Assembly: GCA_003971905.1 (NCBI GenBank)
Contig: RSEE01000016.1
Span: 186,001-250,000, forward strand
Direction of reading: 5' to 3'
Length of the DNA stretch: 64,000 nt
DNA from: Moniliella sp. 'wahieum'
Lineage: Eukaryota > Basidiomycota > Moniliellomycetes > Moniliellales > Moniliellaceae
Under the pieces are notes generated by a model. That model was given only the letters and a program-made list of their open reading frames with translations. It had not been told where the DNA came from and did not search any database. Positions 1-11,388 of this stretch are shown here, piece by piece (positions within the stretch are counted from its first letter, which is position 1; every line of letters begins with the position of its first letter). The position numbers were made by a program, and so were the translations under genes.

Positions 1-1
1 C

Positions 2-292
2 TTTGTTTCCCTCGACTTGATCACGGCGGTGCAGTGCCGCGGGCTTCACGTGGGCCTGTTTGCCAACCGGGTAATGACCATCACCCTCTCCGTGTCGTAT
101 GTGGTGCTGGGCGCGTTGATCTACTTCCCCCCGCTCCAAGCCATCTTCCAAACCATCCGCTCTCTCCCCGACCTGTTGTATGTGGCGGGCCTGACCGGCA
201 TCACGTTTGCTCTGCACGGCCTGCGCCGCAACCTGCAACGCAAGCGTGAAGCCAGCCTCGACCTCGCGCCATGGGAGGCCCAGGTCGCTTGA
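2..292 (+). CDS. PMR1: Golgi Ca2+/Mn2+ P-type ATPase (Pmr1/SPCA-like), C-terminal end only
   Basis: Only the last 96 codons are in the window; the rest lies upstream. The frame is open from base 2 to a TGA ending at 292. The segment FVSLDLITAVQCR is followed by LFANRVM, a hydrophobic helix ending in ALIYF, the turn PPLQAIFQT, and a second weaker hydrophobic stretch before a basic tail. That helix-PPLQxxFxT-helix arrangement is how the last transmembrane pair of secretory-pathway Ca2+ ATPases (yeast Pmr1, animal SPCA) ends. Such pumps load Ca2+ and Mn2+ into the Golgi lumen. None of the catalytic motifs are visible here, so the assignment rests on the C-terminus alone. Another type II P-type ATPase is the main alternative. 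Confidence 0.75.
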   Translation, partial: FVSLDLITAVQCRGLHVGLFANRVMTITLSVSYVVLGALIYFPPLQAIFQTIRSLPDLLYVAGLTGITFALHGLRRNLQRKREASLDLAPWEAQVA

Positions 293-1434
293 GGCACGCA
301 CCTGCCATCTGGTGAGGCGAGTGCAGCAACCCCCCGGAGCACCTGAGCACCAAAGCCCAACCAACTCTACCCTTCCACATGGCATGCTCCTTCCCTTTCG
401 TCTGCTTGATTTCTTATGGACCCGACCCTTTTTGCTGTGGGGGCCCTGCCCTCTTTTCTCTTGCTTTGCCATCTGGGCCCCCGTCCAGATTCTCAATCTG
501 GACCGTTTATGCTAGGCGTGCTCTCGTTGGATGTTTGCCTGCACATCGCAAGACAGTACCTACCACTAATCCGCATCAGCATCAGTCTCTCTCATTCCGT
601 CTTGACCCCTGGCTTGGGGTTTGGGGCTTGGGTTGGGCGACCGCGGCTACGTAGTGTTGTAGGGCAGAGCGAAGGTCGGAGGGGGGAAATGTGGTGGAGG
701 TGTCATAAGTGTATAGGTTTTTGCACGGCCAGGAAATCAGTTTGGCTAAGCGGACACGAACGCCACAGGAGTGGCGTTGATGACCTCGGTGGCGGGTCAC
801 GTCGGTCACGGTGACTGGCCCACTGTTATAGGGCTGTGAAGATGGTAGCTTCCCTAGACAAGAAACACTCTGCGACGCTAGCACCGAGCCACGGCTCTGT
901 CTTCTTGCCGGTATTGCTTTGTCCGAGTAATGGAATCTAAATCTACTGTGGTCGCTTCCCCTCTTTTGTATTCCCTCCACGACTGCCACCGCTTCTACTA
1001 GTAATATGGTTGGTTCACCGTTTACCGTGTACCGTGCACCGACCTCTGTGCTCGTGATCAGCTAGCTCGCCATCTCTTCTTTCAGTCAATCGGGGCCATT
1101 TCATTGAAGTCAGTGGGCCATGGCACGACACCGATTGCTCAGGTCGTTTGCGCAGTCTCAGGACTGGGAGAAGCAGGGAACAGAAGGAGGATCGGGGGGG
1201 GGGGCACAGTTGACCAAATCAAAGTGCACAGAAACAAAACGTGAACAGCTAGGTGTGGGGGGGGGTCAGTTAGATGCGAAAGAAGGTTGGTTCGCTCGAC
1301 AAGGAAAGAAAAGTGGGGGATAGAACAGAGTCCAAGGGAAGAAGAAGAAAGAACAGAACAGAACAGAACAAACAGAACAGAACAGAACAGAGCCGAGGCA
1401 TAAGGAGGCCAGGCGCAAGGCGCACGCTTCACTT
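293..1434. other. Intergenic region with a GAACA microsatellite
   Basis: This is the 3' flank of the ATPase and the probable 3' flank of the minus-strand NRPS-like gene, so the two genes converge. Short open frames here have no recognisable protein features. A G-rich stretch lies near 1190-1265. Confidence 0.6.
1351..1392. repeat. (GAACA)n microsatellite
   Basis: About eight copies of the pentamer GAACA, with one interruption (AACAAACAG). It lies just beyond the likely end of the NRPS-like gene, and its translation gives a non-protein-like Cys/Ser/Val/Phe run. That argues against the gene reading through it. Confidence 0.9.
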
Positions 1435-4400
1435 TTACTTGATCGTGCTGCCCGAGGCACCCAAAGATGAAGAGCCGCGCTGGAACGGGAGAATGGAGAA
1501 AGGAAGCCCGAACTCTTGCCCATCGGCTGGGCCAAGTTGAACTCCGATTCGCGCAAGAGGGGGGTCGACTTGCCCGTGGCCAAACCAGTACTGGGCGCAC
1601 GGAAACGCATTTGGCGTGCGGGCCAGCCAGCATACACACCCTGCTTCGGCAATCTCACCTGACGCGACAAGCGTGTGCTCGTACAGCATCGAATGCGGTT
1701 CCATGCTCGCACCCGACAAGAGACGCGATCCTGTGCGCAGCGCACAGCCGTCACCAATGGTCAATCGGTTGAGACTAAACGACCACGCGAGTTGATGTGG
1801 GCCCAACCGACGCATCGTCCAGACTGACTTTGTTGCCCATCGTAACCATCTGGTTCGGTGAGTTGCAAACTCGGCTTACCCCCGGCCCAGATAGCACAGT
1901 CCTTCCCGATCGTCGCGCCAAGGAGACGAAGGTAGAGCACGGCGTACCATGTGCCCGAGATGCAGCCCACGATCCGGCCGCCAAAGCCGCGGCCGAGCAG
2001 ACGCTGGAGAGAGAGACTGCCAGCGCTGGCAGTAGGATGACATGTCCAATCGTACCGCCCTTCCCGCCGGCGACCAATGATCGCCCACTTGGTCACGAGA
2101 CCACGCAAAGGCCAAACAACGCCTGCGTAGTCATGATGACAATGAAGGCAAGCGCGATATATACATAGACCAACGGGCGATACCAAATGGTCCCCAACAG
2201 GCCTGGCGCCTTGTGCTCGTAGTTCAACCGCGCCCGGTTCAGAATCACCACGCATCGGGCCGGGGCAGCCCAGTAGACTGAGCTGAGCGGGCCATAAACA
2301 CGTTGACCAGAACGATGAGGGGGTAGGGAAAACAAATAAGGTGCTTTACGCTGGTAGAAAGCGCGGCCAAGGGAGTATCGTGTCCTCGCTCGGGGCCGAC
2401 TTGCCAAAGCTGACAGGCTCGCCATGCTTAGCCCCCATCCAGACTGACAACGGCTCATAGTACCCGTTCCTGCGGGACAAGGCACCAGAGCCCATGACCG
2501 CTTGTCGATCCACCGTTGTGCCGGGCAACAGAGTTACACGGTCAGCGATCATCGCCCCCGAGGCAATGGAGATTCGGTTAAATCCAATCGAGTCGGAGGT
2601 GAAAAGCTCCGAGCGCGAGCCAAACACTACATCGTCTCCAACACGAAGTAGCTCCGGGTCGGGGCAGTAGATACCGGAACCAGGCCAGTAGACCCTCCGA
2701 CCTACCTGGGCGCCCATCGCACGATAAATGACCGAGGTCATCTCGTAGTGGGTACCAATAATGGCAAACCCACGCCGCAGCTGAGGCTGGGAGAGCAGTT
2801 CCGTGCACATCCACCTGCGGAACAAAGCCCATTGGCTTGCATTGCGCATGGAGCCCTCCTGGTTGCGCCCAAGGAAAAGGCGCTTAACGAGAATGCCAAG
2901 GATCATGTTTGAGAGGGGGGGCATACAGTTTCGGACGATTCGGGCGACAAAGTGCCACCCAATACGCTGCGGATACGCAAACCATGAGACGACACCCTTA
3001 ACCGAGTCGGTCTTGTTGAACAAAAACGGCTGCGACAGCATAAAGAGCGCGGCAAACCAAGGGATGTAACAGAGGAACATGATCCCGTATTTGATAGGGA
3101 GACCGAAACTAAATGAGGAAAATGTTGGGTTGGGGAACCTCGCCCTTGTTGTACGCCGCAAACCCATCTGCCGAAGGTTCCTCGTGCGAGGAGGCCTGCG
3201 GCCCCCAAACTGTACCATCTGCCAAGTAGGCACCCGGGGCGATCTGGGTGAATGTTGACAATCGTGTGTCGCCCAATCACCACAGGTTCAAGACGGAAGT
3301 AACAGTCACGCTCCACAGCAAAACCGCGAACCACACTTCGGTCGATTCGGGCCCCGTCGTGGATTGTGAGCAGGTCGTACTCTCCCAGTTTGGCGAACTT
3401 GTCGATTTTGACATCGTTTCCAATACGCGCGCCGAGGAGGCGGTAGTATGCAATGCGGAGCGACGGGGTAAGATTGAATAACCCCTTGCCCGACATTGCC
3501 AGTGATTGGTGCACAATCCACCAGCGCAGGTGGTAATTGCACCACATGGGGTACTTCCCTGGGCGATATCGACCAATTACGACCCATTTGAATATGATGG
3601 CAGCAACAGGACAAATGATACGCGAAGTGAGGCGGGCGGCGACAAGGAAGGCAAGCAGGACTCCGACCCGCTCCCAAAGTTGTCCGAAATGTAGTAGGCT
3701 GAGAAAGCAAGGCCTTGTAGGATCACAGTCCATGTCCAGGCTGCCTTGAGAGGGTACATGAACATAAGGGGAAGAATCTGGACGAAGAGTACCCAAGGAT
3801 GGGTTTGACTGCGGGGCTTGTACCCGTGTGAGTGGAGGTAATCAGGAATATCCCCTCCTCGTAGCCATGGGCTGGGGAGCGGAGGAATCCATTTTCTCAT
3901 CGAAGTACCCACTCGCCATATACTCATCGTCGTCATCCGAGCCTAGCTGCTCGTCAACCAGACCAGCGATGCCGATGATAGTCGAGTTGGTGAATACAGA
4001 AGCGACCTCCAAGCTTGCCCCCGTCTCCTTTTTGATGGAATGGATCAGACGGCCGAGAAGGAGCGAATTCCCGCCCAAAAGGAAAAAGTCGGAGTCGGCT
4101 GTAATGGCTCCAGAATCCATATTGAGAAGCTTGGCCACACAGTCCCGGACAGTTTGTGTCGAACGAGACATCTCAGCTGCGTGTTGGGCGCGTACCTCTT
4201 CAGTCATTGTGGCAAAGTCGAAACGGCCATCGCGGGTTCGAGCAAGGCGTTGGCGGAAGACGTGCAATGGGTTGGGGACAATGTATCCGTCCAGCACCCC
4301 AGCTAAGGCACCATCAATATCAGCGGCATCGTACTCGGCATCCTCGTCAATATGGAGGAAGGCTTCTGGGGATCCATCTGGCCGCATCTGCACGGCCACC

Positions 4401-6282
4401 TCTTGCACTCCGGGAATGCGCGCGCAGGCCCGTTCGATGGAACTGAGGTCTACGCGCACTTTGCGGCAAGGGATGGGGGTGCTCAGCGGAGCATTTTGTC
4501 AGGCGCTCTGGCCTCGAAGTGACGGTCCATAAGAGGAGTATCGTCAGCGAGAGGCTTGATGCCTAGCCGTTGACCGAGCTTGATACGGAGCGGTTTACCC
4601 GCCTGGTTCTTGGGCAATTCGTCCATGTACACAATGGCGAACGGCCACTTGGATGGGTGCAATGCGTTGCGTAGCGTATTTTGGAGTTCCATCAACCCGA
4701 TCCTTGGCTGGTTAGGTTGCGGCACTACCACCACGCCAATAGTCTCTTGCAAAACCTTGTGATCAATCGAAAATGCAAGAGTTGCCTTAACCCGGTCGCG
4801 CACATGGGCTGTGATGGCCTCTTCGATCTCAAAGGGAGAGATGACTTCGCCACCTTTATTGATGATCTCTTTCGACCTAGACGTGACATAGAGGAAGCCA
4901 TCGGCGTCCATGTGGCCTACGTCGCCAGTGTCGAACCAACCAGAGCGGGTGAAGCAGGATTGGTCGAGCTTCCCCGGCGCCACCTCGTATCCGTCAAATG
5001 TCGGTAGTCCTCGGACACAAATGGCGCCATCGACGCCAATTGGCAGTGGCTTCTCCAATGTTCCAGGATCGCGAATCGACAAGTCCGGGCCACAGGCTAT
5101 GCCCGAGCACCCGGGCCGCTCAAGTTGGTATGTAACGGAGGGGGAAGCAATGGGCATGCACTCAGTCATGCCATATGAGGGCAGAATGGCACAGCGAAAC
5201 GTATCCCGCATCTGTGTTGCAAGCGATGGAAGAAGGCCACCGGCAGCGTTGCAAATCATCTTGATCTTGATGTCGCGCGCGACATTGATCTCATTGGGCT
5301 TGGAGGCAAGAATGGCCTGGTGCATTGTCGGAGCAGCATAGTACCAAGTGGCACCGAGCTTGCGGACCAACGTCCACCACGAGGTAGCATCAAAGCCTGA
5401 GCACATGATGGCGCTGCCGCATGAAAAAAGTGGAGCCCACAGATTGCGGATAATGCCGCCTACATGGAAGAGGGGCATCATGTTCACTGGACATATGGGG
5501 GTTAATGAACGATGGACTTTAGGGTCAGGGTATGGAGGGGGACATACTGTTAACTGACTCAGGCTTAAGCTGCCAGGTCCACAACGCAACAGTGCCGACG
5601 ATCAGATGGCGTAGCGTGTAGGTACGACCTTTTTGGTGCCGGATGTGCCGGATGTGTGCAGGACAAGGGCCACGTCCTGTAGGCCGTTGGGCTGTAAGCG
5701 AGCATGGCGGCGCGTCGAACGCGGCGCGGAGATGTTGTCGCCGTCGAGAACGCCATGTCAAAGAGACCGGCTGGGCCAGAGAGGCGAAAATCGACAAAAA
5801 TCACCTCGAGCCCATCGCGGGCATAGCAACCAAAGATCAAGGCGTTCGATAGCGTCGCGGGTGGTGACTATGGCACGGGCACGCAGGCGACGGGCATCGT
5901 CGCGCAGCTCCTGCGACGTGCAGGCCGCGTTGACGGGAGCAGCGGTATAGTATGCAGATGGCCATCAGTGCCACCGCATTCTCCGGACCAGTGGGCAGGG
6001 CAACCATAACACGGTCGTTGCGGGCAAGGGGGGGGCGCGGGGCGAGACGGGGAGCTGGAAGGCGGTGATGACGGAGCGGAGCATGTTGTGGTCGAGTGGG
6101 GGGCGGTGGAGGTCGGGGGACCAGAGAGCGGGGCGGGGACTGGTGCAGAGACAGTCGAGGAGGGTGGAGATGCGGCCATTGTCGGTAACGTGAGCTGCCA
6201 CATGGTCGCCGAGGGAGGTGGTGGGCGCGCGGGGGGGCAGGTGGCCCAGCATCGAGAGCGGGTATGCGCCCGAGGACGCCAT
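1435..6282 (-). CDS. NRPS-like protein: adenylation, carrier, membrane and hexapeptide-repeat domains
   Basis: The likely start is the ATG at 6282 (MASSGAYPLSMLGHLP). The adenylation domain shows NDRVMVALPTGPENAVALMA, the A3 loop LHTSGTSGTKKVV (5625-5668), SYGMTEC, GWFDTGDVGHMDADGF and the A10 region NQAGKPLRIK. A 61-nt intron (5487-5547) joins SVN to MNMMPLFHVGG. A carrier domain follows, with FFLLGGNSLLLGRL; its phosphopantetheine Ser codon is 4064-4066. Next come membrane helices and RYRPGKYPMW, then left-handed beta-helix segments (LLGARIGNDVKI, MGAQVGRRVYWPG, LLGATIGKDCAI) and a final TIGDGCALRTGS...GVYAGWPA. This order matches the NRPS terminal-domain family that includes bacterial epsilon-poly-lysine synthetase. 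No condensation or thioesterase domain is visible. The substrate is unknown. The frame changes several times, for example near 4485, between 3700 and 3600, and near 1640. The 3' end is uncertain. Confidence 0.85.
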
Positions 6283-8097
6283 CGCAGCCGAGGGCGGGGA
6301 GGGGGAGGGGGGAGGAGGAGGAGGAGGGCGAGGACAAGCGCAAGCGAAGGGCGGAGGCAAGGGGGCGTGCGCGGAGAGGTGGTGCTGGGCGGGGCTGGAA
6401 GCGAGCGGTGGCTTATGCTGGCCAGCGCCCAGCCAGGCAGCCAGGCAGCCAAGCAGCATCCAGCGTCGAGCAGCCACCCTCGATCAGCGGTCGCATCCAT
6501 CCATGCATTCTGCTCCCGCTTCCCCAGCGCGGGCTGCTCTGGCGCTGCGCTGCGGCACTGCCGCCCTGCCAGGCACACTGCATCTACCGTCCAGCGGGGC
6601 TCCAGTGCCAGCCAACACCGCCCCCCTGCCGCCGCAAGCGGGGCAGGATCGCCCTCTCGCCCGCCACCAGTACGCTGCTGCTGTGCCTCGTGCTGCGCTG
6701 CTGTGCCTGGTGCCAGGGCGCGGGGCGCCCTGCCAGCCGAGAGCACACAGGCGCTGTCCAGGCGATCGCACGGCCATCGGGACTCCGGGTGGCAACGCAG
6801 CACACCTGGGCAGTGTCGCAGGTCGCGCCCGAACATCCAGGCGATCGCTGCTGCGCACTGCGTACTGCTGGGGGTTGGCGAGCCACTCGCGGAGGTCGAA
6901 GGCCCATCGGCTGCTGGTCACCGGTCACCAAAGCCAGCCCAGCGACTAGCGACCCCAACTGAGGCACACCATCGGCAACATGCGTGCTCGGTGCGTACTG
7001 ACGTACTGAATATTGAATTGGTCATGCATGCCCCATAATCGATAATCATGCACATGGAAAATCTCATGCAGTCTAGTACAACACTTGTTATTTTCTCGGC
7101 TTCATCATATCCCCACTCATTTGTCCTCATTTCCTCCTATTTCTGGCGCCAATTTTGTGTTTTTTGAAAGCTGGTACTTATAATGGAAAAGCAGTAATAA
7201 GGAGCAGATGTTGGATACGCTGATACCCTGTTTTGCAAACGACTTAAGGGCGCGAAAACGCGAAAGGCCCATAGATATTCAAACCGTTTGCCCCTCCGCG
7301 ATACTAATATAGTAGGGACTAAAAGGACATCCATAGTATCTTAGTCGTTTTGTAGCAGATCATATCAATATTGATAGAACTAGTGACTACAGTGACTATA
7401 GAGCCTGATGTCTAGGTGACTATTGCAGTTATTCAGGCACCAATTCTTGAGTCTCTTTCTCTCCCCCTACTCTTTACATGCCGCGGGCGCCTTGCACCCG
7501 ACGCCTTCTAGCGCCGTCGCCGGTCATCCGCCGTTCCTAGGAGGGTGAACTCCGAAGAATAAACTGTTCCTACCCTTCTATTCGCCCTTACACTTGCGTT
7601 TTGATGTGCGTGTCAGAAGAATGCTCCACATCATATGATGCTCACTGAGCCGGGATTCCCATGTGTATTCCGCGGTAATTCTGTGCCCCTCCGTGGTATA
7701 TTCCGTAGCTTGGATTCCGTGGCATACCGTGTTCATACCGTGTCTCTATACCGTGCCTATGCCGTGCCTATACTGTGCCTATGCCGTGCCTATACCGTGC
7801 CTATACCGTGTTCATACTGTTGTATTCTATGGGATAAGTACTTTGAACGGTTGTATAACGTGTAGGAGCGACAGAAAGCGCTGAGCAATTGCGGAAGCGA
7901 GAATATCACCCAAAGTTTCAATTCTGTCTGTCTGCTTAAAATGCATCCTGGTGGACTGGTGCTGGGAACATGTGAGCAAAGGACAAATTCCTCCCCAAGG
8001 CACAAGATTAGATTCCTGTGGAGACTTCAAGCACCAGAAGCTGGGGTACTCGGCATCACCTTGTCTTCATCACACCCCGGCCCGACTTGGTCATCCG
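6283..8097. other. Intergenic region: GC-rich upstream block, AT-rich block, minisatellite
   Basis: Bases 6283-6960 are very GC-rich with long open frames on both strands and no recognisable protein, so I read them as promoter/5' DNA of the NRPS-like gene. Bases 7000-7480 turn AT-rich. A degenerate minisatellite lies at 7691-7820, and the 5' flank of mL46 follows. Confidence 0.5.
7691..7820. repeat. 11-nt minisatellite, unit CCGTGCCTATR
   Basis: Eight or more imperfect head-to-tail units (CCGTGCCTATA, CCGTGCCTATG, CCGTGTTCATA, CTGTGCCTATG) between 7727 and 7820. Looser units (CCGTGGTATA, CCGTGGCATA) extend back to 7691. Confidence 0.85.
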
Positions 8098-9104
8098 ATG
8101 CGCTTTGTGCGTGCCTTCTCCTCATCCGCAAGGGCGAGTGCGGCGGTGCGGAGCGCACTGATCCTGTCGCGCGCACCTACTCTTCTGCGTGTACCTACAG
8201 AGCTTGAGCAAGCGGTGTACATGTACAACCAGAAGCTCAACCGCCACCTTGCCGTCCCGCTCGTCAAGGACTTCTATTTCAAGCCTGGTTCTTCAGACGA
8301 GCTCGCTACCTCAAGGCCGAGGCCGAGCGTATTAAGGTTGACTTCACTTCTATCCTTAGTCGCGGGGACTTGAATGTTGCCTCAGCCGCTGTCACATCTA
8401 CGGCTGAGGGCTCTGCCGACGGCTCTGGTTCGGCCGAAAATCCTACTGTGGCCAACCCTGTAGAGTCGGTGATGGACATCAGCACCCAGAGATCGGAAGA
8501 AGGGGCTGATGCTGCTTCGATTGATTCGTATACCTTGCAATCGCGTTGGACAGATGCAGATGAGAAGAACGGTCAGACGTCGCTCGACCGTGCAGGCGAC
8601 CGGACTTTGTACTTTTGCTGGTTAACTCCGAAGATACAGGCAAGTCATGGAGGTTTCCCTCAGACAGTGTAGACCTAGCCACCAAGATCAAGTCGGTTCC
8701 GGACAAGAGCGAGGATGCTGCCGAGGACGCGATCATGCCAGGAAGTGACGCTAGCAACAGATTCCCTTCTGCTGCCTCTCGCGCCGTGACCAAGACTTTG
8801 GGCGAGACAATTGACGTATGGTTACTGAACAACTTACCCGTGGGCCACTTGAATACCGACCATGGAAAGGTGTGTTGAACAAGGCTGATCAAATGTGGAA
8901 TGCTAACATTAGTTTCGTTCGCTCCAGATCTACTTCATGGCCGGCCACGTGATTGCGGGCAATGCGGACAGAGAGATTGTGCGCAAGGCGGGCACAAAGT
9001 ACGCATGGCTTAAACGCGAAGAAATTGAGCAACTCTTGACAACGGACGGAACGAGCGAGGACAAGGACTACTATGGTAACATTGCCCACCTACTCAACGA
9101 ATAG
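8098..9104 (+). CDS. MRPL17: Mitochondrial large-subunit ribosomal protein mL46
   Basis: Structural protein of the mitochondrial 54S ribosomal subunit (yeast Mrpl17/YmL30, mL46). The chosen ATG begins MRFVRAFSSSARASAAVRSA, an Arg/Ser/Ala-rich presequence. It leads into PTELEQAVYMYNQKLNRHL and PLVKDFYFKPGSSDEL, the conserved N-terminal block of mL46. Later blocks are RYLKAEAERIKVDF, LVNSEDTGKSWRFPSD and, after a 58-nt intron at 8870-8927 with a GCTAACA branch site, IYFMAGHVIAG, YAWLKREEIEQLL and YYGNIAHLLNE. Two single-base frame changes, near 8303 (DEL/RYLK) and near 8613 (LYF/LVNSE), interrupt otherwise continuous homology. They look like sequence errors rather than introns. Confidence 0.88.
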
Positions 9105-9692
9105 ACCGACTCCACTTCCTTGCACGCATCATCGCACAGCTTCCACTTATCCCCGTCCCTATAGTTGGACATCGATCTAGCAATGGTCAACACAAGCCTC
9201 AGCAGCATAACCCGCTGGTTCCGCACGCCTGGCTCTTACGGACAGCAGGCTTCAATGATTAATGACCGGTCAGGTGACCGGTGAACGTTGAACGCGCTTC
9301 ATGCACCCACGGCGTATTCTTCTCGACGTGAGCCTACATTGCAACCTTGTTTGAGGACATCTCCCATGGGTTGCATGCGTTCCAAGGGCACCGCCTATAT
9401 TCCAGATGGTTGGACGACGAGACTCTACCGCATGTCCATAGATTTGACCCCTACAAGGGTAGGCATGCAATTTTATTTTGTGCATAGGGCAGGCACAGAA
9501 CCATCGCTCGAGCCGAGAACAGCCCGCGCGACCAAGATCCGTCCAGGGGGTAAGGACCAGTGGGTACCTTAACAGAGGGGTGGGCTGTATGACCCTCAAA
9601 TGGCGCTGAGAAGGAAAAAGAGCAGATTCTCGCACAACTCGGAAGAAGGAAAGAAAAGTGGAGCGAGGGCAGGGCGATACATCTCAGCCGAA
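9105..9692. other. Intergenic region between convergent mL46 and uS7
   Basis: Shared 3' flank of two convergent genes. I see no further gene. A short run of GGTCA/CCGGT words lies at 9265-9285. Confidence 0.5.
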
Positions 9693-10309
9693 TTAACGGT
9701 TGCTCTTGGCCACACGCTCAAGCTCATCCTTCTTCTTAATGGCGTACGAGTTGGACGAGCCCTTGGCGGCGTTGATCAGCTCGTCAGCAAGGCATTCCGA
9801 GATCGACTTAACGTTGCGGAAAGCCGACTCGCGAGTGCCAATAGTCAGAGAGAGATCGCCTGGTTAACACGGCGAAGAGGGGACACGTCCACGGCCTGGC
9901 GGCGGACAGTACCACCCGAGCCAATGCGGGTCGAGTCCTCACGGGGGCCCGTGATGATGGCGTCAACCAAGACCTGAATCGGGTTCTGGTCGGTAAGGAG
10001 CGAGATGATCTCGAACGCGTGAGCAACGATGCGGACGGCCATGAGCTTCTTGCCGTTGTTGCGGCCGTTCATCATCAGAGCATCAACGAGACGCTCAACA
10101 ATGGGCATTGAGGCCTTCTTGAACGCCTTGGAAGCGTACCGGCCAGCCGTGTGAGGAACGTAGACGGCGTTGCGGAGCGAGATGTAGTCCTGCAGCGACA
10201 GGTCCTTCACCTCGACGTCTTGCACGTCATACTTGCCGAAAAGCAGGACAGCGCCCTTAGGGGCGGCAACAGCCGCGGCCTCCTTGGGGATGGTTTGCAC
10301 GGTCGCCAT
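9693..10309 (-). CDS. RPS5: Cytosolic small-subunit ribosomal protein uS7 (RPS5)
   Basis: Component of the 40S head near the mRNA exit and E site. The ATG at 10309 starts [19 protein letters not shown]. Eukaryotic uS7 blocks follow in order: [115 protein letters not shown] and the C-terminal VAKSNR. Length is about 205 residues, as expected, with no intron. The frame slips by one base near 9850 (NQAISL / LTIGTRES) inside one of the most conserved parts of an essential protein, so a sequence error is likely. The gene is divergent from eS28, with about 400 bp between the start codons. Confidence 0.96.
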
Positions 10310-10705
10310 CTTGATACTACTGGTTCGGGTAAAAAAGGTACTGGTGTCAGTTCTTTGCTCTCCATCTTTTGGGCAGCGCAGAGAGTGAGGAGACCACGCT
10401 GCTCAACATCTGGCTCCGCCGGCACCCTCGACAGGACGACTCACCTTGCTTGGCAGGACCGTCAAAGGTAGTTGTGTCGCGTTTGCATTAGCCACAAGCG
10501 AACCGGGCCACCAGGTGGGACGCGCCAGCGATATGGAAATTCCGCCGGGCCGCAGCACTCTGGATCGACACTGGCTCCAAGCCGTATGAATTTTGATAAA
10601 CCAATAGGGTATAACCCTAGTGTTCCCTGCGCTCCATGCGAGATTTGCCTGTCTTGATCGGCTTGACGAGACCACCTGTACCCACCTCTCCCAAGCCCTC
10701 TCAAG
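10310..10705. promoter_or_regulatory. Divergent promoter region of uS7 and eS28
   Basis: This 396-bp interval separates the start codons of two cytosolic ribosomal protein genes facing away from each other. A shared bidirectional promoter is inferred from the geometry. I do not see a TATA box that I would assign with confidence. Confidence 0.6.
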
Positions 10706-10976
10706 ATGGAAGCCGTTTCGAAGCAACCCGTTAAGCTGGCCAAGGTTACCAAGGTTCTCGGCCGCACTGGCTCGCGCGGTGGCGTGATCCAGGTGCGTGT
10801 TGAGTTCATGGACGACTCGACCCGCTCCATCATCCGCAATGTCAAGGGGCCAGTCAAGGTGGACGACATTCTTGCCCTCCTCGAGTCGGAGCGTGAGGCT
10901 CGGTATGTAGCCTGCTGCCTGCTCGCTTTGGATACGCTGGACTGACACCCTTGTTATTTACAGTCGCCTGCGCTAA
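10706..10976 (+). CDS. RPS28: Cytosolic small-subunit ribosomal protein eS28 (RPS28)
   Basis: Exon 1 (10706-10902) begins [20 protein letters not shown] and contains [21 protein letters not shown]-type [12 protein letters not shown] and [14 protein letters not shown] 61-nt intron (10903-10963; donor GTATGT, acceptor TTACAG) splits the Arg codon, and exon 2 adds RLR and a TAA. The spliced protein is 69 residues and ends EREARRLR, exactly the family ending. eS28 sits on the 40S platform near the mRNA exit. The model reads cleanly with no frame problem. Confidence 0.97.
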
Positions 10977-11388
10977 GCGGCACCTGGCGCTTATGTCCCT
11001 TCCCCCTACCCCTACCCCCAACTGGATTATTCAGGATGAAATCTCCATTCGTGCAGGGGGAAGGAGGAAGTCCTTGCGCCGCCGAAGTTCAGACGGGGGG
11101 GAGACCTGCGCTCATGTCCCACCCACTCATCTCGGCCTCTTCCCGCTTACATGGTGTTATGCGTGAAGGGCATGCGCAGCATGTACTGGCCATGTCTCCC
11201 ACCCCCGCTGGCAGTTGCGGTGGGAACTTCTTCACCCAAAATGGCCTGTACAGGCTTAGTCACCACCCATGATATGTGACGTGTTTCCCTGCTCATGACT
11301 GGCTACTACGGAGGCCAAAGGTGAATAGGTGAAAGAGTGTGCACATTAAGTGTGGATCATTAGTACTTTTAGTGGCCACAAGGACCGG
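10977..11388. other. Intergenic region between convergent eS28 and NUDCD1-like gene
   Basis: Shared 3' flank. No gene, RNA or repeat recognised. Confidence 0.5.

Noticed and set aside
1644-1661. An 18-nt GTGAGA...CAG segment as an intron near the end of the NRPS-like gene
   Set aside because: Too short for a spliceosomal intron, and removing it does not change the reading frame. A one-base sequence error explains the shift to GVYAGWPA better.
3828-4532. Plus-strand frame of 234 codons
   Set aside because: It is antisense to the carrier domain of the NRPS-like gene and is a shadow of its codon usage.
5868-7038. Long overlapping open frames on both strands (up to 322 codons)
   Set aside because: The DNA is very GC-rich, which keeps frames open by chance. 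Apart from the true N-terminus of the NRPS-like gene the translations are Pro/Ala/Arg runs without motifs.
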